NCBI GenBank assembly: GCA_052174475.1
Contig: JBQMRO010000029.1
Span: 248,001 to 312,000, forward strand
Reading direction: 5' to 3'
From: Arsenophonus sp052174475
GTDB taxonomy: Bacteria; Pseudomonadota; Gammaproteobacteria; Enterobacterales; Enterobacteriaceae
Length of the DNA stretch: 64,000 nucleotides
Below are positions 11,656 through 23,243 of the stretch, piece after piece (the first letter of the stretch is position 1; the number at the start of each line of letters is the position of its first letter). Made by a program: the position numbers and the translations under genes. Below the pieces are notes generated by a model. The model saw only the letters and a program-made list of their open reading frames with translations. It was not told the DNA's origin and ran no database searches.

Positions 11656-13059
11656 GAGTTATTAGTAAATCTAGTGTATGATGGTCAAGGATACCATTCA
11701 CTCTAAGGCTTCATGAATCTCTTCTCCATCCTTAAATTTAGTGTGGTTTATCACTAGAGTTAGCAGGTTAACTCCCCTGCTCCGATTTCTATTTTTTTCT
11801 TTAACAAATGGAGAAGACCTTGAATGCTATTGAAAGAGTTATTTTTAAATCACAGTGCTTTGTGTGTATCAACTTAATAAGCTAACACTGTTACAAAACC
11901 CGACTTAATCGGGTTCGTCGTTCTTATTTATCCTCAGTGCAGTGAGGGAAAGTTATAAAATATCAGCCGTTATCTCGCTCTTTCTTCAGCTTCTTCATCA
12001 CTGAAAGGATACTTATGCTGATAACTTTGCCCACAAAATATTAAGGGTTTTATTTATCAGCATCATAGCTCTCTACTAGTTAAATTTATAGCAATTACCT
12101 TAACTTTCAGTTATACGTTCCTTTTAGGAAAGAAGCTAGTACATCAGCTATTTTATGTGCCTTATAGCATTGATGCCGCGCGCTTAAGAATAATTTGCTA
12201 TTTCACTATAAAAACCAAGAGCACCGTCTTTCGTGGCGAGACTAAGAGATATAGTTAAGCCATACTTTAATAGATAATTGAAAAGTTTAGATAAGTTCGG
12301 TTCTGACTTTTGATAAATATCTTTGAGTGTAACGAACTCCTTATATCCATGTGGAGTCTCTTCCTGGCTGATTTTATTAGAAGGAAAAGGCGATCATCTT
12401 GCCGCCTATGATCAAGGACGGGTATATGCCATCATCGGTCAAGAAATAAATATAGTACGTATTGCTTAAATCATGCTTGGGGCTATTGCTTATGGTCTTT
12501 AAAGCATTTCTGTTTCAGTCTTATGATGGTACTAGAGAGGCTAGCGTGCTCTCTTTACTAAGAGTCCCTCACCTCTAAGGGTTTCGTAAAAATCATCGGT
12601 AGATGAGATATCCTCGCAGGTGTAGCTATAATAGTAACTTTCGACGTTCTTTGCACACTTCAGATAAAGTGATAAACATGGAGATGTTAAAGCATATTCT
12701 GTTGCGCTGCAATTTACCTGATCTTAATCACTTTAATCTTAACATCTTCAATAGTATTTCATAGTTGCTATGATAAATTAAATAACCGTTACGGATGACG
12801 GTATGAACGTCCATCGATAAGGGAGTGTTCAGCATAATTTCGAGTTCCGTCTCAACAGTGGTAGCCTAATCAGCTACCTGGGCACCATTACAGATGCGTT
12901 CATGAAAGGAATCATAGTAATATCTGGTTCGTGGATACATGTATAAGGTAGACTTTTCATAACATATCATCTCTCTGTTGATAATATTATCCAGAAAATT
13001 AATCAACAGAGATAACACCATCATCTCTGAAACTCAATGTAGCAGAAATTATCATAAAT
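11656..13059 (-). mobile_element. decayed IS256-family element
   Basis: Starts at GAGTTATTAGTAAATCTAG and ends near CAGAAATTATCATAAATT, the family ends. The transposase would be on the minus strand, but it is broken throughout. About 1.4 kb, so nearly full length. Confidence 0.75.
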
Positions 13060-14084
13060 TATTAAGTTCGCATTTAATTATTTTAATAGGTAACATTATT
13101 TAAGTAAAAAACTGGAATTGAATTAATTAATTTATTCCTTAAATAAGTTAGCAGAATTATTGTTGCTATATAAATATTAGAGTGCTATAACATTTTCGGT
13201 ATTATTACCGAAGGTAATTTTGACGCCGTAATAAATTACGTTCTTGCATTAAGAATTGATAAATATTATCACGAAAAGTTCTTAGCAATTTTAAATCTAG
13301 CTAAAGTTTGAATTTTACCACTATTTAACCTTATCTGAAGCTAATAGGCATTGATATCAATAATATATCAGAATATATTTTTCAATAAAGATTTTCCGTT
13401 GTTAGGTAAACTAACGAGTAGCTTAATTTGAGGAAGGCACCGTATTCTAAATTAATAATCAATTTCTGTTGAATATCAGAAGTTTGCAAAACAGTTGATA
13501 ATCTATCCCGTATTGAGGATAGAATCCTAAGCTCTGCACTTGATTGGCTTGTAAGAGCAACGCAATTTGCTAGGCATCAATGTTAGCTAATTACTTATAG
13601 TGAACTTTAATTTCTTGCAAAAATATTTAAATATTAGAAATAATGAAGGCGAAAGAATTATTATTTAACTGGTAGGTAATGAATGGTAGAATGGTTAGTT
13701 AAGGAAACTACGGTATCGGTAATATCATATTTATAATTAAATAAACTCATTGATTGAGTTTGTTTAATATAGTTTAAGATAGCGGAAACATATTTTTCTG
13801 GCCATATGAATACTACGAATAAGATGTAGCTTAATATTATAAGCTGGATAATGATAATATTTAGTCTGATTGTTAATGAGATGGTTTTTCTACCATAGAA
13901 AAACTTCCACCATGCTTTATTTCCCCCCTTCGTAAAAAGTCTTATTATCAGTTAATGAGTTAATAGTTTTAATCATTGAATACAGGACTTTTTCTATGCT
14001 TTCTATAAAAATAATAATTAAATTTTAATCACTGTTTTGTGAACTGACGAATAATAATTTATTGTTTAAATATCACTTTTCAGA
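13060..14084 (-). pseudogene. unassigned gene remnant with one membrane segment
   Basis: The minus strand has an open stretch of about 98 codons ending at the TAA at 13661-13663, without a usable ATG. It reads a basic, aromatic N-terminal part (KAWWKFFYGRK), then a strong hydrophobic segment (IIIIQLIILSYILFVVFIWP), then a soluble-looking tail ending HYLPVK. This looks like the start of a one-pass inner-membrane protein. Readable minus-strand fragments continue downstream to about 13300 with stops. I do not recognise the family. The remainder of the interval is AT-rich. Confidence 0.35.
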
Positions 14085-14985
14085 ATTAAAAATAGTATTT
14101 TTTCTAATTTAAGTTTAATATTGAATCAATAGTCATAGATTGCAATGTAGTTTTATTGATCAATACTGATTAGATAATTCTTGATTGTACAGTCGAACTA
14201 TATCGATGAAAAGTGATTTCAAGCTCTTCACTAGAAGAGGAGTGAAGGGCTTTTCAGTGCATCTTCTATGCGATATTAAATCGCTTGACCATAAAATTTA
14301 TTTAAGAATGCATCAGAAGACTAAGTCTGTTCTCTATACCAAGATCTGTATAGAGATAACTGAATTCCTTTTTTCTAGTTACTAAATGGTTTCGCAGCCA
14401 CAAAAAAGCGATCTATAAATTCTTTGCAATTATATAAATATCGATAGATAGTCACAGATATGCTCGATTAAAATTACGTAAAAAGCGTCGAGTATTTATC
14501 ATAATCTTAGCCTTGTAAAGACAGATAAAACAGATTAAGAGGCCTGCGATCTATGCATACAAAAAGATAACGTCGTAAAGTTTCGTTTGATATTTGTGGA
14601 AGATATTTCATATTAACGTGCAAAATTACTGGACTTATAGCTTTAAACGCTTTTAGCTTCATAGCTTTTTATTTAATTTAACGCAAATTTCTTCGTGGAT
14701 GTTAAATATTGATCCATGCAGATCGAGATACTGAAAGATTCAAGAATTCGTGTATAACTCTCCAAACAGATTGTTAAAATAAAAAAACGTTTTTAGCAGA
14801 AAAGCGACCACAGATTTCTAAGCGGGCGAGATATCGCCAGCAAACGATTGGGATATGCCTGTGATTATCAACACTATTTTGTTTTTCTCAATTTATCTCT
14901 CAGTAGTCATCTCTTTCCATAAATATTACTATGCGAGAAAATAGTCTTTCTATAATAATGATCTGGAACCCAACACCTAAGTTGA
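14085..14985 (-). mobile_element. decayed IS481-family element
   Basis: Homologous over its length to the IS481 remnants at 2665 and 53868. The complement gives LYNQEL near 14180 and the TNGMVERF region near 14285 in damaged form. The 5' end matches the TGGTCC-type terminus seen elsewhere. The open frame at 14185-14385 on the opposite strand is inside it and is not a gene. Confidence 0.7.
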
Positions 14986-15099
14986 TGAAGTTTAATTTAA
15001 TCAATTCGTTCTGATATTGAATTAGTGAGAACACTATAGAGCATCTTAAATTTATTTAACTATTTTTTATGTTTTTTATTTATATAAATATATTTAGCT

Positions 15100-16045
15100 A
15101 TATTGATAAATATAGTTGCTAGAAAGCCCTTATCCTGCATAAGAATTTTCGCTACAGTGGTTGCCATGAAAAAACAAGGAGTCGTACAGATTAAAAAATT
15201 CTTTCTTCAGTATCTCTCAACGTAAGCTACTTCTCATTAGTTAACTCTGCAACAGTTTAACGGATAATGTCAATTTATATATTGAAGCAACTTACCACAC
15301 TTTATCCTACTCATATTTATCTCAGTGAATATGTTATTTAGTGAATATATTCATTAGGATTACAAGCGATATCGTTGTATCAATTTTTAATTGAAGGAAA
15401 CCATTTAACAATATTATTAGAAGTAGCAACGTTTCTTATAAAACTACATCAGAAGGATAAATGCTTTAGTTATCTGTGGTGTATATTGAATAACTTGACT
15501 TTACGGGAGGTCAGCGAAACAAACAAGTATTGATTTAAAAATAGCGTTTAGATGGCGTCACTGCTTCCTTGCTTCAGCAAAAAGAGTTAATATAGGAAAG
15601 TTAGAAAACGCGGGAGAGAAGGAAATAAAAGTAAAGAACGAATCGTGATCTTAATCGTTCGCAATTGATATGGTCATGGTGAGTAATGATATTATTAAAA
15701 AGTTTAATGCAAAGTATATGCTGACTGTTTCTTAAGCTAATCGTCGATAAGAACCCATCTTTTTTCTCGTGTGGAGAAGTTAATGGTGCTAAACCTTTGT
15801 TAGCGAATATAAATTAGTTATTATAGCTAATAAAGATGACTAATCAGAGAAAAGTTATTGGTAAGAAATTCTATATTTAGAATGTGAACAGTTATATCAG
15901 CTGATTATAAAATATAGGTGAATAGGTTTTATCATATAGAGTTTTACTAAATTATCTGGCCTAAGAAAAGCTTGCTTGAAACTAAAACAATTGAAATATA
16001 GACCTGGCTAAATATTGCTCTGCGTGCGAAATGCAACAACTATCC
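15100..16045 (+). mobile_element. decayed IS1595-family element
   Basis: Plus-strand remnant of an ISXO2/IS1595-type transposase. The N-terminal helix-turn-helix region reads AFRWRHCFLASA near 15545. The C-terminal part, around 15890-15990, gives fragments of VNSYIS and the terminal TKYL-type motif in broken frames. The terminal sequence TTTTCGCTACAG is shared with other copies. No intact frame. Confidence 0.65.
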
Positions 16046-16162
16046 TAACATAGCCATATATTCGTCATAATAAATTAAAATTCTACGAAATTACCTTGAT
16101 CTTATAGTATTCATTTAATTTTATGGTTTGAAAAAATTCAAAGATAAAACTATATGATATTT

Positions 16163-17555
16163 GAGTTATTCTTATTTTTGGTATATGGAGTTTTAAAGAT
16201 GGGTTGGCATATCCTTCTTGATTGATTTCATAAGTAATTTTAACAACAGAGAGATAAATATGTCTAGAAAACTCTAGCCTATATGTATCCCTGAAATCAG
16301 ATATCATACTGATTCCTTTCATGAACTCATCCGTAATGGTGTGCCAGGTAGCTGATAGGTACCGCTTTTGAGGATGAATCTCAAAGTTATGCTGAACACT
16401 CTCTTATCGATGGACGTTCATACCGTCATCCGTAACGGTTATTTAATTTATCATAGCAACTATGAACTACTATTGAAGATGTTAAGGTTAAAGTGATTAA
16501 GATCAGTGAATTGCATTGCAACGGAATATGCTTTAACAGCTCCATGTTTACCACCTTACCTGAAGCGTGTAAGGAACATCGAAAGTTATTATTATGGCTG
16601 TAACTGTGAGGGTATCTCATCTACCGATGATTTTTACAAAACCCTTGGAGGTGAGAGACTTTTACTAAAAAAGAACACGGTGGTTTCTCTAATACCATCA
16701 TCAGACTGAGACAGAAATGCTTTGAAGACGATAGGCAATAGCGGCTGCGTGATTTAAGCGATATGCGTTACGTTTATTTCTTAGTCGATGGGCGTGCTGT
16801 GGCCTGTTAGGCAAGATAATCGCTTTTTTATGCTGCTTATTATATGCAGCGTGCTTGCGTATGACTATAAAGGAGTTAGGTTGTACAATAGAAGATGCTT
16901 ATTAAAAGTTAGAAGCATAACGGACCGAACTTCTGGATGACCGCGCGAGCGGTATGCTATTTAACTATATTACAGACTTGCTACGGGAGACAGTGCTCTT
17001 GGTTTCTTTCAATGTAATAGCAAAGATATTCCTTAGCTCGCAGCACCAATCATGTTTGGTACACAAAATAGCTAATGTACTGATTTCACTCCCTAAATAC
17101 ATACAACAAAAAGTTAATATGAACTATGGATAGGTATTTGGATAGCACATAGTCGCCGATGTTACTGATAAAGCCCTTGATATTTTCTTGGCAAGGTTTT
17201 GAGTTCATCCTACCAGCGATGAAGAAGCTGTAGAAAAAGCAAAAGAACGTTTGCATTCTACGATTTCCTATCAGTGTACTGGACGTCAATAAGAATGACG
17301 AATCCGATTGAGTTAGTTTTTGCAATGGTTAAGATACAAAGCTGATGAGTGAATAATGTGATTCAATAAAACAACTCTTTTAATGCTATTTGAATTTCTT
17401 CCATCTGCTAAGAAAAGCTAGAACTGTGACCTAAAGGGATTTAAGATTATTACTGATCCTGGTGATAATAACATCTAATTTAAGGATACAGAATAGATTT
17501 ATGAATAATTAGAGCAGATCTTGACTGTCATATACAGCAAACTTACTAATAACTC
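16163..17555 (+). mobile_element. decayed IS256-family element
   Basis: Bounded by GAGTTATTCTTATTTTTGG on the left and the complement of GAGTTATTAGTAAGTTTG on the right. The transposase is plus-strand, with stops throughout. The opposite-strand open frames at 16426-16620 and 17086-17325 lie inside it and are not genes. Confidence 0.75.
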
Positions 17556-18749
17556 ATGAGAATTATGCAAAAAGAATTTAATAAATTACCCGTTTTTATT
17601 TCTAAATAATATTAAATAAAAAAGATTAAGACAGGATTAACTAACAACAAAAATGTTGTGCTTACCAACATACAATAGCAATAATCCTACCAAACAATTT
17701 AAAAAATAATTCTTTTCTAATTAACATTTACATTCAACAAATCATAGCTGACTGATTTAACTAAGAATCAGTGTAATCATTTGTATTTCATTATTAGTTG
17801 TTGTGTAGGAATCAAGCATCTGAGTATGCGCGTTTTTAAAAAGCTAAAAATTTATATCTATATAATGTTTAAGGAGCTTTTAAATAAATACGAATCATAA
17901 AGTTCTTTTAAGACATCATGTGACAGTTTTTTTAAAATATTTAGTTAGGAAAGTCATGGAATTTATCAAAGAGAATGAATGCATTCCTATAGAATAGGAA
18001 AAGAATGAAGGATTTTTATGAAATATTAAAGTCCTTATGTGCTAAATATGTGTATCACACATATCAGAATGCCTGTATGAAAGTTGATTGTTGTGATAAA
18101 ACAAAATATGGTTTAAACCATGTTAATAAAATTACAATGCAATGTTTTGGCATTATGATTTTGTTTACCCAAGCAGTGAACGAATTAGACAGAATTTTAG
18201 TGCAGCTGATAAAAATTAATACAAAAATTTCACGATAAATTAATATCCGATATTTCAAAAACTCAACATCTAAGCAAAGAGTTAGAGATGTATCTCTCTA
18301 AAAAGAGAATTTGCGATGACTAAAGGAAAATCAACGCAAGTGAATAAATAAATAAAGATAAAGAAAAATTAAATTTTTGCGGCAGTATTTTTCAAGTTAA
18401 AAGATTAGTGAGATTACGAATGATGAATATCAAGCTATTCTTTTAAAGATGAAAAATAAAAGAGGTAAAAAGAGATTGGTTTTTCATTGCAATTATCAAG
18501 ATATATATAATTAGTTTTATTCGTGCTTTACTAAAAATATCATTATATGAATGAGGATTATTGAAAATAGATAATATATAAACTAGCCATAGATAACAAA
18601 GGGTTAAGTAGATCATAAGAGAGCAAGCTTATCTTTAATTGATAAATAAGTTGATTATTTCTCAAGCTAAAAATTCCATCTACACTAGAAAACAAGTTTG
18701 TGAAGATCCAATATTCTAGAATTAGAATGGTTATAAATTTATTTATTTT
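17556..18749. other. unassigned decayed region
   Basis: No recognisable gene. A 77-codon plus-strand frame at 18005-18238 (begins MKDFYEILKSL, contains several cysteines) has no identifiable domain and no clear ribosome site. Short readable plus-strand stretches follow to 18500. Given the integrase remnant next door, this may be debris of an integrated element, but that is inference. Confidence 0.3.
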
Positions 18750-19080
18750 GTAATGTTAACTGAATTAATTTGACCAGTCGAAAATTTTGTGTGATTGATG
18801 TTTTCCTAAATAATATAGCCAGCCTGTCAGATTATCTATGATTAGGTGGACAGGCATAACTAGTATGTTTTATCAGATAGCGAAAATTAATGGTGTTAAT
18901 TAATATAGTATCAATGAGAACAGATATTAACAAGGCGTTTAAGTCAGCTCCTGATGAAGGCAGGAATTTAAAGATTTAGATTTAATGATCTGATGAATGC
19001 TTGGCAAGTTTGTTAATTTAATTCGCTATCCACACTGTAATAAATATGAATTAGAAAAGTATAAAAATAGTTAAAATATA
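18750..19080 (+). pseudogene. phage-type tyrosine integrase remnant
   Basis: Around 18940-19015 the plus strand reads, across frameshifts, INKAFKSA, then LMKAGI, then RFRFNDLMNAW. This matches the end of phage tyrosine recombinases (AGIEDFRFHDLRHTWASW), which carries the catalytic HxxR pair. Here the H is N and the R is M, and the frame is broken, so it is dead. It sits on the 3' side of tRNA-Val, the usual place for an integrase of an element inserted at a tRNA. Only the C-terminal part is identifiable. Confidence 0.45.
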
Positions 19081-19335
19081 ATAATTACTCCCTTAATACT
19101 TGCAAAAGAACTATAAAAATAGTGATGGATATTTAGGTTTCATATATATTACCATACGGTATGCAAGAAAATTATATAAGATATAATGAACGGTAATTAT
19201 TTGTTTTAATTAGTGAATTTATAGGATATAAACCTCTAAAGTAATTGATTAAAAGTTAACTTCTTTGCCGATATTATTAATAGCAAAATATATCGTTAAT
19301 AACTTAAATAAGTAATGTTTTATTTTTTAGATAAA

Positions 19336-19411
19336 TGGTGGGCAATAGCAGATTTGAACTGCTGACCCTCTCCTTGTAAGGGAGATGCTCTACCAACTGA
19401 GCTAATCGCCC
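19336..19411 (-). tRNA. tRNA-Val (TAC)
   Basis: A complete 76-nt cloverleaf on the minus strand with encoded CCA. The acceptor GGGCGAT pairs with ATTGCCC (one G-T pair), the anticodon loop is CTTACAA with anticodon TAC, and the T arm is GTTCAAAT. It corresponds to the valU/valX/valY genes that lie divergently next to gltX in E. coli. Confidence 0.97.
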
Positions 19412-19452
19412 ATTCATAACAAAAATGAATAACACTTTTACTTAACTACGAT

Positions 19453-19490
19453 TGGTGGGCAATAGCAGATTTGAACTGCTGACCCTCCTC
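19453..19490 (-). pseudogene. 3' half of a second tRNA-Val
   Basis: This is identical to the 3' half of the intact tRNA-Val (anticodon-stem 3' strand, variable loop, T arm, acceptor 3' strand and CCA). The 5' half is gone, replaced by AT-rich sequence. It lies 41 bases upstream of the intact tRNA and downstream of its promoter. It is most simply a decayed member of the tandem valine tRNA array. Confidence 0.9.
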
Positions 19491-19546
19491 TCATTATAAA
19501 CGAGATAAATATCAATTGATATAATTATTTGTTGTAATAGAAGTGC

Positions 19547-19574
19547 ATTATATGGATAGTTCTGAATGAGTCAA
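19547..19574 (-). promoter_or_regulatory. promoter of the tRNA-Val unit
   Basis: Minus strand TTGACT (19569-19574), 16 bases, TATAAT (19547-19552), followed by GCAC. A near-consensus sigma70 promoter reading through the half tRNA into the intact tRNA-Val. Confidence 0.65.
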
Positions 19575-19743
19575 CGATTTTTCAAAGAAAATGTTCAGTT
19601 GTTTAACAATTAAATAATATGAACCTAATATCATCGACGTAAAAAAATATTTTTTAAGCTTTATTTATCTATATTTTTTTAGAAAAAAATATTCTTTAGT
19701 TACATTAACAAAATAAAGTAGCAATATCGTACTAACAGCAGTG

Positions 19744-19771
19744 TTGAGGAATTAAGTTGCAGTGATAAAAT
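19744..19771 (+). promoter_or_regulatory. possible gltX promoter
   Basis: TTGAGG (19744-19749), 16 bases, TAAAAT (19766-19771), about 60 bases before gltX. It is a moderate match, and AT-rich DNA yields such matches by chance. Confidence 0.3.
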
Positions 19772-19832
19772 AACCAACTGTAAATTTATTACTGACTAGA
19801 TTCGATATAAAGAGATCATCAAGGCAATTCTA

Positions 19833-21254
19833 ATGAATAAAATAAAAACTCGTTTTGCACCAAGCCCAACAGGTTATCTTCACGTTGGCAGCGCTCGTAC
19901 CGCTCTCTATTCATGGCTTTATAGCAGACATAATAACGGAGTGTTTGTATTACGTATTGAAGACACCGATCTTGAGCGCTCAATGCAAGAATCCATTGAC
20001 GCCATAATAGATGGAATGAACTGGTTAAGTTTAAATTGGGATGAAGGTCCTTACTATCAAACCAAACGATTCAACCGTTATCATGCCGTGATAGATCAAA
20101 TGCTTAGCGCAGGGACAGCTTATCGCTGTTACTGTTCTAAAACACGATTAGATAATTTACGTGAAGAACAGATGGCTAAAGGCGAAAAACCGCGTTACGA
20201 TGGCTGTTGCCGCTCTCATGTTCATAATCATATCCTGAATAAACCTCACGTAGTGCGATTTCGTAATCCTCAGAAAGGCTCTGTTATTTTTGAAGACCAA
20301 ATTCGTGGCGTAATTGAATTTAGTAATCTTGAACTAGATGATCTCATTATACGCCGCACCGACGCTTATCCTACCTATAATTTCTGTGTTGTTATTGATG
20401 ACTGGGATATGAAAATTACCCATGTGATCCGTGGTGAAGATCATATTAATAATACCCCACGACAAATTAACATATTAACTGCTCTTGGTGCACCAATACC
20501 TGTATATGCGCATGTTTCAATGATTTTGGGTGACGATGGTAAAAAATTATCTAAGCGTCATGGTGCAGTTAGTGTTATGAAATATCGCGATGACGGTTAT
20601 TTACCAGAAGCCTTATTAAATTATTTGGTTCGTCTAGGATGGTCCCACGGTGATCAAGAAATTTTTAGTCTCGAGGAAATGATCAGTTATTTTTCCTTAG
20701 ATATAATTAATAAATCCAGTACTGTCTTTAATACTGACAAATTATTATGGCTGAATCATCATTATATTAATTCATTACCTACTGAACATGTCGCTGCTCA
20801 TTTAGCATGGCATATTGAACAGCAAGGTATTGATACAAAAATTGGACCAAGCTTAGTAGATTTAGTTAAGCTTCTCGGTGAACGCTATAAGACCTTAAAA
20901 GAGCTAGCCGCTTCATGTCGCTATTTCTATCAGGATTTTGCTGAATTCGATAACGACGCCGCTAAAAAACATTTATGCGCGATAGCGCGCTTACCATTAG
21001 AAGCTGTACGGGTAAAATTAGCCACTATTAGCAATTGGACATGTGAAAATGTTTATCAGGCAATAGAAGAAACGGCTACACAACTAAAAATTAAGATGAG
21101 CAAAGTTGGTATGCCTCTGCGAGTCGCTGTGACAGGGGCAAGTCAATCACCTAGTATTGGTGCCACTATACATGCTATTGGTCAATATCGTTCATTAAAA
21201 CGAATTGATAAAGCTTTAGTTTATATTAAAGAGCGTGAAAATAATGTAATCTAA
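19833..21254 (+). CDS. gltX: glutamyl-tRNA synthetase
   Basis: Cytoplasmic class I aminoacyl-tRNA synthetase that charges tRNA-Glu with glutamate, 473 residues (E. coli 471). The HIGH-type signature is in APSPTGYLHVGSART near residue 10; the second position after HV is S where E. coli has G. The KMSKS-type loop is KKLSKRHG near residue 238. The cysteines of the zinc-binding insert (CYCS near 98, CCRSH near 125) are retained. The C-terminal anticodon-binding domain is complete and keeps KVGMPLRVAVTG. It is flanked by tRNA-Val (divergent) and tRNA-Ala (downstream, same strand), as in E. coli. Intact and essential. Confidence 0.97.
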   Translation: MNKIKTRFAPSPTGYLHVGSARTALYSWLYSRHNNGVFVLRIEDTDLERSMQESIDAIIDGMNWLSLNWDEGPYYQTKRFNRYHAVIDQMLSAGTAYRCYCSKTRLDNLREEQMAKGEKPRYDGCCRSHVHNHILNKPHVVRFRNPQKGSVIFEDQIRGVIEFSNLELDDLIIRRTDAYPTYNFCVVIDDWDMKITHVIRGEDHINNTPRQINILTALGAPIPVYAHVSMILGDDGKKLSKRHGAVSVMKYRDDGYLPEALLNYLVRLGWSHGDQEIFSLEEMISYFSLDIINKSSTVFNTDKLLWLNHHYINSLPTEHVAAHLAWHIEQQGIDTKIGPSLVDLVKLLGERYKTLKELAASCRYFYQDFAEFDNDAAKKHLCAIARLPLEAVRVKLATISNWTCENVYQAIEETATQLKIKMSKVGMPLRVAVTGASQSPSIGATIHAIGQYRSLKRIDKALVYIKERENNVI

Positions 21255-21421
21255 TTACATTATGTTAATATAACAGGTATAATATTATTCTCTCTCTTTT
21301 TTTATTCATGCTAGGCATTATGAATATTTTAACGGTTAAGTAATGTTTTCTGTTAATCAATTGACACTCTTATTTAGCTTGCATATCATTCTGTTGTTTA
21401 ACTAAATTTGTATAGAGGTTT

Positions 21422-21497
21422 GGGGCTATAGCTCAGCTGGGAGAGCGTTTGCATGGCATGCAAGAGGTCAGCGGTTCGATCCCGCTTAGCTCCACCA
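21422..21497 (+). tRNA. tRNA-Ala (GGC)
   Basis: A complete 76-nt cloverleaf with encoded CCA. The acceptor GGGGCTA pairs with TAGCTCC, and the anticodon GGC sits in the loop ATGGCAT. It is nearly identical to E. coli alaW/alaX and in the same place, downstream of gltX. E. coli has two tandem copies; only one is seen here. Confidence 0.97.
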
Positions 21498-22649
21498 AAT
21501 TTAAATTCTAGTTAAATATATTTAAATTAATATCCAACCCCGTCCTTTGTATTTGTCGAATGACAAATAAATATTGACTATATCGATCAGATTCTGTTTC
21601 TCTATGTAAAATTCTACTCTATTGGTTGATAATAGAGAAACGTAACATTTGTTAATCAACAATGCCGCTTTTTAAAAATATAATTAAATTATTACAAAAC
21701 TAATTCTAGTATAGTTACTGATAAGAATTTTACTAGCATAGAATATAATAATAATCTTAAAGAAAACTAGAAATAATATTTTTCTGTTTTTTTTTATTAA
21801 GCTCTTTTATTTAAAAAAACCATATTGATAGAAGTTAACAAAAAAATTAAAAGATTAATAAAATACTTATTAAATAAGTGGACTAATTTAATAGTAACTT
21901 GCTTAAAGGATTCTATAGCGATAGATTTATTGATATTAATATTATGGCTATAATACTATCTACATTTAAGTAGATCTTCAGAAAATATATACAAAATCCA
22001 AGTTAATAGATAAAATCTATAACCTATTACTATACTGAAAATAGCGTTAATTTCGGAAATAATCATAATAAATTTTATCAATATTACCGATATAATAAAA
22101 CAAACTTTAAATTTAGCCAGAATATATTCGCCTATTATTTTAATAAAAAATTTATTCATAATGAATATTACTAACTTGACATCTCTCTTCTTTATCAACT
22201 GAATAGATATTAATTAAGATAGGATAATAAATGTACTGAATATAGTCAGTGTTAACGCTTAAACGACATACTTAGGATCAAGAATTCTCATATAAGTACC
22301 AATAAATCATCACAGAAGCTGGCAATATTTCTATTGCCTCATTGTATAATGTGTGATGTTATGTATTCGACTCAATATATATTTATAAGAATAAAATTTA
22401 TGACTAACCAATAGTTAATAAACTGATCACATTAAAAAATTTTAGCTTTTCATATCATTAACTTTAGCCAGTAATACTCTCATTAGTTTAATGACAAAAG
22501 GTAGCGCCTTGATATGTTGCAGGATGGAAATTAATGTTGAATTAAAAATAATTGAACATAATACTTCGCGCAAAAAAAAAGGTAAGGAGATTTGTATCTA
22601 TTAATGCTAGCAGATATAAAATATCCTCTTGCCCTAGCTAAACTAATTT
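21498..22649. other. AT-rich gap, nothing assignable
   Basis: No gene or IS homology was recognised. A small perfect dyad (ATTTGTC GAAT GACAAAT) at 21551-21568 is the only structure noted. The 80-codon minus-strand frame at 21956-22198 has low-complexity, I/K-rich composition and is not supported. Confidence 0.45.
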
Positions 22650-22900
22650 TTGGTCTAGAGTCATTATATAAACCTTCATCGCACAGTCCTTCTATTCATG
22701 GTAATATGACTACTAAGAAATATAGTTGAAGGAAAAATATCATGATAATGAGGAGCTTAATCTTCAAGAAATTAGAACACCTAAAATTAGAGCCGCTCTT
22801 CAGGCAAGAAGCAGAGCCTGCGTCTATTTTAGCTAAGCATTATGGTATCTCTAAACTTTGGCGTTGCTAAAGGGTAAAACGAAATGATGTTGATCATCGA
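22650..22900 (+). mobile_element. IS481-family 5' fragment
   Basis: Begins at the TGGTCTAGAGTCATTATATA terminus shared with other IS481 copies. It encodes, over a frameshift, AEPASILAKHYGIS and KRNDVDHR, the helix-turn-helix region of an IS481 transposase (AKHYGISKATV, KRDDV in relatives). It is cut off by IS1595 sequence at about 22900. Confidence 0.6.
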
Positions 22901-22904
22901 TCAT

Positions 22905-23243
22905 ATTGCTAAAGTTATTGGTAGAAATTCTTTATATTGTATGAAGTAATTTTGCTACAGTGGTTGCTATGAAAAGCAAATGATCATAAATCTCAAAGAG
23001 ACTTTTCTCACTCTATGTCAACATAAAGTTCCATCTTATTAGTTAGTTTGGTGACAATGTGATGATATTGATTCATCTGTTGAATCAACTGACTTCAGTT
23101 TATTTTTCTCATATAGTCAAAGTGAAGATATAATCGCTTGCAAGATTTATTAAAGTTATAACTATAACGTTGTAAATTCTTCGAATTCCAGGAAAGTATT
23201 TAATAATCTTGATGGAAGTTCTTTGATAAAACTATATTAAACG
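22905..23243 (+). mobile_element. IS1595-family 5' fragment
   Basis: Matches the first 340 bases of the IS1595 copies at 15100 and 37770, including the terminus GGTAGAAATTCTTTATATTG and TTTTGCTACAGTGG. It is truncated by the IS91 fragment at about 23243. Confidence 0.6.

Noticed and set aside
18005..18238. 77-codon frame as a real gene
   Set aside because: No domain, no clear ribosome site and surrounded by decayed sequence; noted only within the unassigned region.
21551..21568. Perfect 7-bp dyad after tRNA-Ala
   Set aside because: Short stem, low GC and no T run; too weak to call a terminator.
21956..22198. 80-codon minus-strand frame rich in isoleucine and lysine
   Set aside because: Low-complexity composition expected by chance in AT-rich DNA; no ribosome site or homology.
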